Assembly: GCA_013811805.1 (NCBI GenBank)
Contig: JACCUM010000212.1
Location: 1-8,780, forward strand
From: Geodermatophilaceae bacterium
Lineage (GTDB): Bacteria; Actinomycetota; Actinomycetes; Mycobacteriales; Geodermatophilaceae
Length of the DNA stretch: 8,780 nucleotides
Direction: 5' to 3'
Position 1 is the first letter of the stretch. Each line of letters starts with the position of its first letter. The translations under genes were made by a program, and so were the position numbers. This document shows, piece after piece, positions 4,562-8,780 of the stretch. The notes under the pieces are model-generated. The model had not been told where the DNA came from and ran no database searches. It saw only the letters and a list, made by a program, of their open reading frames with translations.

Positions 4562-7471
4562 GTGAGCGCTACGGCCTTCGGCGCCGCCCGCTTCGTCGGG
4601 CGGGCACGGGAGCTGGACGAGCTGGGTAACTGGTTGGCCCAGGCGCGGGCCGGACGCGGCCGGTTGGGCGTGCTCCGCGGTGAGGCCGGTATCGGCAAGA
4701 CCCGGTTGACCGAGGAACTGGCTGCTGACGCGGGCACTGCCGGAATTCCTACCGCCTGGGGCCGGTGTTCGGCCGATTCCGGCGCACCGGCGTTGTGGCC
4801 GCTGCGGCGCATCGTCGACCAGCTGCCCGGGAACCACGAGCAGTTTCGCGCCAGTGATAGCGACGGTTTCGGCAGCTCCCCCGAAGGCCTGGCGGCCGTG
4901 CGGTTCGCGCAATGCGTCTGGCTGGCCGACGCAATCGTGGCTGCCGCGAAGCCGGACGGCTTGCTGGTCATCGTCGAAGACCTGCACTGGGCCGACTCAG
5001 CGACGATCAGCGCATTGAGTCACCTGGCAGCTGAGCTGAGCCGCTCACGAGCGCTGGTCGTGGTCACCGCCCGGCTTGCAGCCCCATCCGAGTCCGACCC
5101 TCTTGCTGCCCTGATCGAGCGTCCGGGGGTGGACCAACGCAAGCTGTCGGGTCTGGGGCGCAGCGAGATCACCGAATACCTCAGCGGGGTTGGCGGCGGT
5201 CCGGTGGATGAGCGCTACGCCGACCTCGTGCTGAGGCAAACTGCTGGCAACTGTCTGTACGTCAGTGCGGTGGCCCGTCTGTTGACCGAGCGAGTCTCGC
5301 TGCGTACATACGACGCCGCCGAGTCGATGGCCGCCCTGACCGGCCGGTCGGAGTTGCTCGACCTGAGCCGAGAGCCGATGCGCCGGGTCTCCGCGCAATG
5401 CCGGGAAATCGTCGAATTCGCAAGTGTCGCGGGCGAGGAGTTCGACATCCTCGAACTCTCCATGGCCCTGAAGTTGCCGACGGACACAGTGCTGGCGAGG
5501 GTCGACGAGGCCGAACTTGGCGGACTGTTGACCCGCCCTGTCGACACCCCCGGCGCCGCCCGGTTCGTTCATGCTCTGGTCCGCGACGGCGTCTACGACA
5601 GCGTCGACCACGCTGCCCGATCGCGTGCCCATCGTGCCCTGGCTGCGGCGATCGAGGCCGACGATCTCGGCCTCGACCGGATCGGCGCCATCGCCAGCCA
5701 CCTCACTCGAGGTGCCGCCTCACCGGCTGACCACGTGCACGCGGCGGCGTCCGCGCGCCGGGCGGGACAGAAATCGCTGTCAGAACGCGCCTACGCCGAG
5801 GCGGCCGGCCAGTTCGGATCGGCCTTGTACAGCTTGGCACTTGCTGGCGGCGCATCCTCGACGGAGCGGGCCGAGATCCTGCTCGACCTGGCCTTTGCCG
5901 AATACCGCTCGGGAACTTTCGGCGCCGCTCTCGAACACAGCGCGCAGGCTGCGGACCTGGCTGAAGCGCAGGACCGGTGGGATCTGCTTGCGCGCGCCGC
6001 CCTGCTGGTCGACGGCGTAGACCTCGGCGGCGTCTCCATCGTTCCGTTGTGCGGCCGGGCCCTCGCCCTGCTGCCCGACTCGGAGCTGTCATTGAGGGCT
6101 CAGTTGGAGGCGCGGCTGGCATATGCGGCGGCCGAGCGAGGTGAGCTCGGTCGGGCCGACTCAATGTCGGCCGAGGCACTGGCCCTGGCCGAGCAGACCG
6201 CGGACCCAGCCGCACTCGTCGCCGCGTTACGGGCAAGGCATCTGGCCCTGGCTGGTCCTGGGCACGCGGTCGAGCGGCTGGAACTCGGAGCGCGGGCCAT
6301 CGAGCTAGCCGAACGAGGCGAGCCGCTGGCAGCGCTGTGGGGTCGAGTGTGGCGGATCGATGCTGCCTTCGAGCTCGGTGATCTCGTTGACGTCGACCAG
6401 GAGCTCGCCGCGTTGGCTGGGCTTTCCGCGGAGCTGCGCTTCCCGTTGGCCCGCTGGCATCTCCTTCGTCTGCTGGCAGCGCGGGAGGCCCTGGTCGGGC
6501 GATTCACTCTCGCCGAAGAGCGGGCCCGCGCTGCGCGGGACCTGGCCGGGGCTCTCCAGGATCCGAGCGTCGAGGGCCTCTACGGCGCGTTTCAACTCTG
6601 CCTGAACTACACCCGAGCCAACTCAGGGGATGACCGCGGCCCGGAGGACGAACTCAGCGGCTTCCTCGAGAACGCCGCACAGGTCCAGATGCCGATCGCG
6701 GACGCGACGATTGCCGCGTCACTGATCTGCGCCGGCGACTCAGATGAGGCCGCGCGGCTGGCGCGCCGCCTGACCGGCGAAGCCGGCGACTGGCCCATGG
6801 ACGGCCGTTGGATCGCAACCGTGGCGATGCTGGCCAACGTGGTCTCGGACGTCGGCGACGAGGAGTCCGCCGAACGGCTGTATCCAATGCTGGAGCCGTT
6901 CGGGAACCTGAGCATTGCCGGCGGCGCAGGCACTGTCGCTTGTGAGGGTTCGGTTTCGCGATTGCTTGGCCGACTCGCGGCCACCCACGGCCACTTTGAC
7001 GTCGCCGCATCCGACCTCAGCCACGCGATCACCTTCGAGGATGCGATGGGCGCCCGACCTTTCGCCGCCATGAGCCGGATGTACCTCGCCAGCGTTCTGC
7101 ACAAGCGAGGCGGGGCCCTGGACCACGCGGCCGCAGCGCAGTCGGCACGTACGGCGTTGGCTGCCATGCAGAGGATGGACATGCCGGGCCGGGTGGCTCA
7201 GTGCAGGAAGATCCTGGCCGCGATTGAGGCCGACGTTTTCAAGCGGATCGCCCTGACGCCGCGAGAGCACGAGATCGTCGGGCACGTCGCTGAGGGGTTG
7301 TCCAACCGGCAGATCGCCGAGCAACTGTTCGTCTCGGAGCGAACCGTGGAGACGCACGTTAGCCACGTGCTGACCAAACTCGGGGGTAGCAAGCGGAAGG
7401 ACATCGCTAACTGGGCGGTGGCCGGAGGCATGAAAAGCGGAAGCGACAGGGGTAATCGGGCGGCACACTGA
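4562..7471 (+). CDS. LuxR-family transcriptional regulator with AAA/NACHT-like ATPase domain (LAL type)
   Basis: A 969-residue large ATP-binding LuxR (MalT/LAL-like) regulator. The N-terminus (FVGRARELDEL, 11-21) opens the ATPase domain; Walker A is GEAGIGKT (40-47) and Walker B lies in LLVIVEDLHWAD (134-145). After the arginine-rich ATPase tail (HALVRDGVYDSV near 335-345) comes a long alanine-rich, TPR-like helical region (about 360-895) that probably senses a ligand or partner. The C-terminus (898-955) is a GerE/LuxR helix-turn-helix with LTPREHEIV, GLSNRQIAEQL, VSERTVETHV and VLTKLG. GTG 4562 is chosen because it starts ten residues before FVGR. Longer starts would run into the divergent gene and add 39-94 residues without domain character. 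No strong Shine-Dalgarno precedes it; GATACT at 4550-4555 would fit leaderless transcription. Leu556 is a TTA codon (6227-6229), the only TTA I found in any gene here. Probable targets are the divergent genes and itself. Confidence 0.92.
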   Translation: MSATAFGAARFVGRARELDELGNWLAQARAGRGRLGVLRGEAGIGKTRLTEELAADAGTAGIPTAWGRCSADSGAPALWPLRRIVDQLPGNHEQFRASDSDGFGSSPEGLAAVRFAQCVWLADAIVAAAKPDGLLVIVEDLHWADSATISALSHLAAELSRSRALVVVTARLAAPSESDPLAALIERPGVDQRKLSGLGRSEITEYLSGVGGGPVDERYADLVLRQTAGNCLYVSAVARLLTERVSLRTYDAAESMAALTGRSELLDLSREPMRRVSAQCREIVEFASVAGEEFDILELSMALKLPTDTVLARVDEAELGGLLTRPVDTPGAARFVHALVRDGVYDSVDHAARSRAHRALAAAIEADDLGLDRIGAIASHLTRGAASPADHVHAAASARRAGQKSLSERAYAEAAGQFGSALYSLALAGGASSTERAEILLDLAFAEYRSGTFGAALEHSAQAADLAEAQDRWDLLARAALLVDGVDLGGVSIVPLCGRALALLPDSELSLRAQLEARLAYAAAERGELGRADSMSAEALALAEQTADPAALVAALRARHLALAGPGHAVERLELGARAIELAERGEPLAALWGRVWRIDAAFELGDLVDVDQELAALAGLSAELRFPLARWHLLRLLAAREALVGRFTLAEERARAARDLAGALQDPSVEGLYGAFQLCLNYTRANSGDDRGPEDELSGFLENAAQVQMPIADATIAASLICAGDSDEAARLARRLTGEAGDWPMDGRWIATVAMLANVVSDVGDEESAERLYPMLEPFGNLSIAGGAGTVACEGSVSRLLGRLAATHGHFDVAASDLSHAITFEDAMGARPFAAMSRMYLASVLHKRGGALDHAAAAQSARTALAAMQRMDMPGRVAQCRKILAAIEADVFKRIALTPREHEIVGHVAEGLSNRQIAEQLFVSERTVETHVSHVLTKLGGSKRKDIANWAVAGGMKSGSDRGNRAAH

Positions 7472-7476
7472 GCCGC

Positions 7477-8028
7477 GTGGATGACCACCGAACCGGCGAG
7501 ATCCTGTTGACGACGCCGCGACTGATCCTGCGGAGCTGGCGACCCGACGATCTGGCGACCTTTGCTGCGCTCAACGCCGATCCGGAGGTGATGCGCTACC
7601 TCGGCAATGTTCTCAGCACAGAGCAGGCAACCGAGCTGGCCGACGCCATCCAGCAGCGGTTCCTGAAGCGGGGATTCGGGATGCTGCCAGTCGAACGGCG
7701 CGCGGACGGTGCCTTCCTCGGGATCTGCGGCATCAACGACACCCACTGGTATCCCGACGAAGAGATCGGCTGGCGGTTTGCCCGCGGGCATTGGGGGCAC
7801 GGGTACGCCACGGAGAGCGCAGCGGCGTGGATGGCCTGGGGCTTCACCGAGAGGGACTTTCCCCGGCTCATCTCAGTCGCCGACGTACCGAACCAGCGCA
7901 GTATCGCGGTGATGAAGCGACTGGGGATGACATACGACCACGAGGCCGAACTCGAGGAAGAGGGAGACCGATTCCAGGCGGTCATCCACTCGATCAGCGC
8001 CGAGCAGTGGCGAGCCGGACAGATCTAG
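7477..8028 (+). CDS. GNAT-family N-acetyltransferase (RimJ/RimL-like)
   Basis: A 183-residue acetyl-CoA-dependent acyltransferase. The N-terminal LLTTPRLILRSWRPDDL (10-26) is the standard opening of RimJ/RimL-like GNAT enzymes. The acetyl-CoA pyrophosphate loop is RGHWGHGYATES (103-114), preceded by the strand EIGWRF, and the motif B segment VPNQRSIAVMKRLGM (137-151) has the typical asparagine. Relatives acetylate ribosomal protein N-termini, other proteins, amines or antibiotics; the acceptor cannot be inferred. The GTG at 7477 is five bases after the LAL stop and has no Shine-Dalgarno, so translation is probably coupled to the regulator gene; TTG at 7507, just before TTPRL, is an alternative shorter start. 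The TAG stop lies in CTAG shared with the stop of the convergent permease gene. Confidence 0.92.
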   Translation: MDDHRTGEILLTTPRLILRSWRPDDLATFAALNADPEVMRYLGNVLSTEQATELADAIQQRFLKRGFGMLPVERRADGAFLGICGINDTHWYPDEEIGWRFARGHWGHGYATESAAAWMAWGFTERDFPRLISVADVPNQRSIAVMKRLGMTYDHEAELEEEGDRFQAVIHSISAEQWRAGQI

Positions 8029-8780
8029 GTTCGGTCGTCGGTCAGGCCACGGCGCACATCGCCGACAGCCGGCCGGGCGTCGCCGTCCTCCTCGATCCGG
8101 GCTGAGGACTCCAACTGCCACGGCACGTTGGTCACCATCACGCCCGGCTGGAACAGCAACCGGCCCTTCAGCCGCAACGCACTCTGGTTGTGCAGCAACT
8201 GTTCCCACCAGCGCCCGACGACGTACTCGGGGATGAATACGACGACGAGGTCTCGTGGCCCGCTGCGTCGGATGTCCCGTACGTAATCCAGTACGGGATG
8301 GGTGACCTCGCGGTACGGCGACTCGATCACCGTCAACGGCACAGGGATCTTCAGTCGGGTCCAATCCGCTTGTAGCCCGCGGGTTTCCTCGTCATCGACA
8401 TTCACTGTCAATGCCGTCAGTGAGTCCGGGCGGGTTGCCCGGGCGAAGTTGAGGGCACGCAGTGTGGGCTTGTGCAGCTTCGAGACCAGCACAACGGCGT
8501 TGACCCGGCTCGGCAGCGTGGTGACGTCCTCGTCCGGGGTCAGCTGCTCGGACAGCCGGCTGTAGTGCCTGTGGATGCTGCGCATGATCAGGTAGATGAT
8601 CGGCATCGCGATCAGGACGATGTAGGCCCCGCGGGAGAACTTCGTGACGACGACGATCAGCAGGACGACCGTCGTCAGCGAGCCGCCGATCGCATTGATC
8701 ACCCGAGCGCGCTGCATCCGGCCCCGGGCCTGGGGATCGCGTTCTGACTTCAGCAGCCGGTTCGAATGCCGGACCATGCC
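8025..8780 (-). CDS. APC-superfamily permease, C-terminal part (N-terminal end outside window)
   Basis: The frame is open to the window edge (Gly codon at 8778-8780) and stops with TAG at 8025-8027, so 251 C-terminal residues are visible. They begin with GMVRHSNRLL, a cytoplasmic loop, then two membrane segments (about 27-47 and 51-66 counted from Met at 8777: INAIGGSLTTVVLLIVVV and AYIVLIAMPIIYLIM) and the basic RSIHRHY. A soluble domain of about 170 residues follows, beginning VNAVVLVSKLHKPTLRAL and containing ALTVNVDDEETRGL and LVVVFIPEYVVGRWWEQLLH; it resembles the universal-stress-like tail of large actinobacterial APC permeases such as Rv2690c of Mycobacterium tuberculosis (roughly 650 residues in the family). 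The substrate is unknown; many relatives lie beside TrkA potassium-uptake genes, which would be upstream and outside this window. It is on the same strand as the RNA methyltransferase that often follows it directly. Confidence 0.9.
   Translation of the reverse strand, partial: GMVRHSNRLLKSERDPQARGRMQRARVINAIGGSLTTVVLLIVVVTKFSRGAYIVLIAMPIIYLIMRSIHRHYSRLSEQLTPDEDVTTLPSRVNAVVLVSKLHKPTLRALNFARATRPDSLTALTVNVDDEETRGLQADWTRLKIPVPLTVIESPYREVTHPVLDYVRDIRRSGPRDLVVVFIPEYVVGRWWEQLLHNQSALRLKGRLLFQPGVMVTNVPWQLESSARIEEDGDARPAVGDVRRGLTDDRT

Noticed and set aside
4235..4987. Minus-strand open frame of 250 codons across the divergent region and LAL start
   Set aside because: It spans the intergenic repeats, overlaps two well-supported genes and has no recognisable domain.
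6740..7800. Minus-strand open frames opposite the LAL C-terminus and acetyltransferase
   Set aside because: They lie antisense to the LuxR helix-turn-helix and GNAT motifs and have no family features of their own.
2036..8024. Mobile element or integrated island with attachment sites
   Set aside because: The gene order suggests an insertion, but I found no transposase, integrase, tRNA, terminal inverted repeat or clear flanking duplication, so no mobile element is annotated.

Overview
The window comes from a high-GC Gram-positive bacterium, most likely an actinobacterium (Actinomycetota). The evidence is strong G/C preference at third codon positions, frequent GTG starts, tight gene packing with overlaps, and protein families typical of that phylum: a TRAM-domain RNA methyltransferase with the actinobacterial FWQ-x-HP variant, a LAL-type LuxR regulator, an AraC/VOC gene pair and a large APC permease with a soluble C-terminal domain. 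I cannot name a genus. No RNA gene, insertion sequence, CRISPR array or prophage gene is visible.

Layout: (1) 1-720, plus strand, is the C-terminal part of an amidohydrolase-superfamily deaminase. (2) It runs head-on, 4 bases apart, into a minus-strand run of five genes read from 4446 down to 725: a protein with two related ABM-like halves, a YceI-family protein, an AraC-family regulator, a VOC (glyoxalase-like) protein and a TRAM/Fe-S class I RNA (uracil-C5) methyltransferase. Gaps are 33, 19, -8 and 12 bases, so one transcript is plausible. (3) Bases 4447-4561 are the only real intergenic space. They lie between divergent starts and hold a 9-base direct repeat and a perfect 6+6 inverted repeat. 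(4) 4562-7471, plus strand, is a large ATPase LuxR (LAL) regulator, followed 5 bases later by a GNAT acetyltransferase (7477-8028). (5) That acetyltransferase overlaps tail-to-tail by 4 bases with the C-terminal part of an APC-family permease (8025-8780, minus strand, cut by the window edge).

How it fits together: in many actinobacteria the permease and the RNA methyltransferase are direct neighbours on one strand (the Rv2690c/Rv2689c pair of Mycobacterium tuberculosis). Here both are present on the same strand but about 6 kb apart. The segment between them looks like an accessory block built around a divergent regulator: LAL plus GNAT on one side, ABM-like, YceI, AraC and VOC genes on the other. 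A role in sensing or handling a small hydrophobic or electrophilic compound would suit YceI, ABM-like and VOC folds, but this is inference. Nothing here is a proven new system; the block and the two-part ABM-like protein are the best candidates for follow-up.
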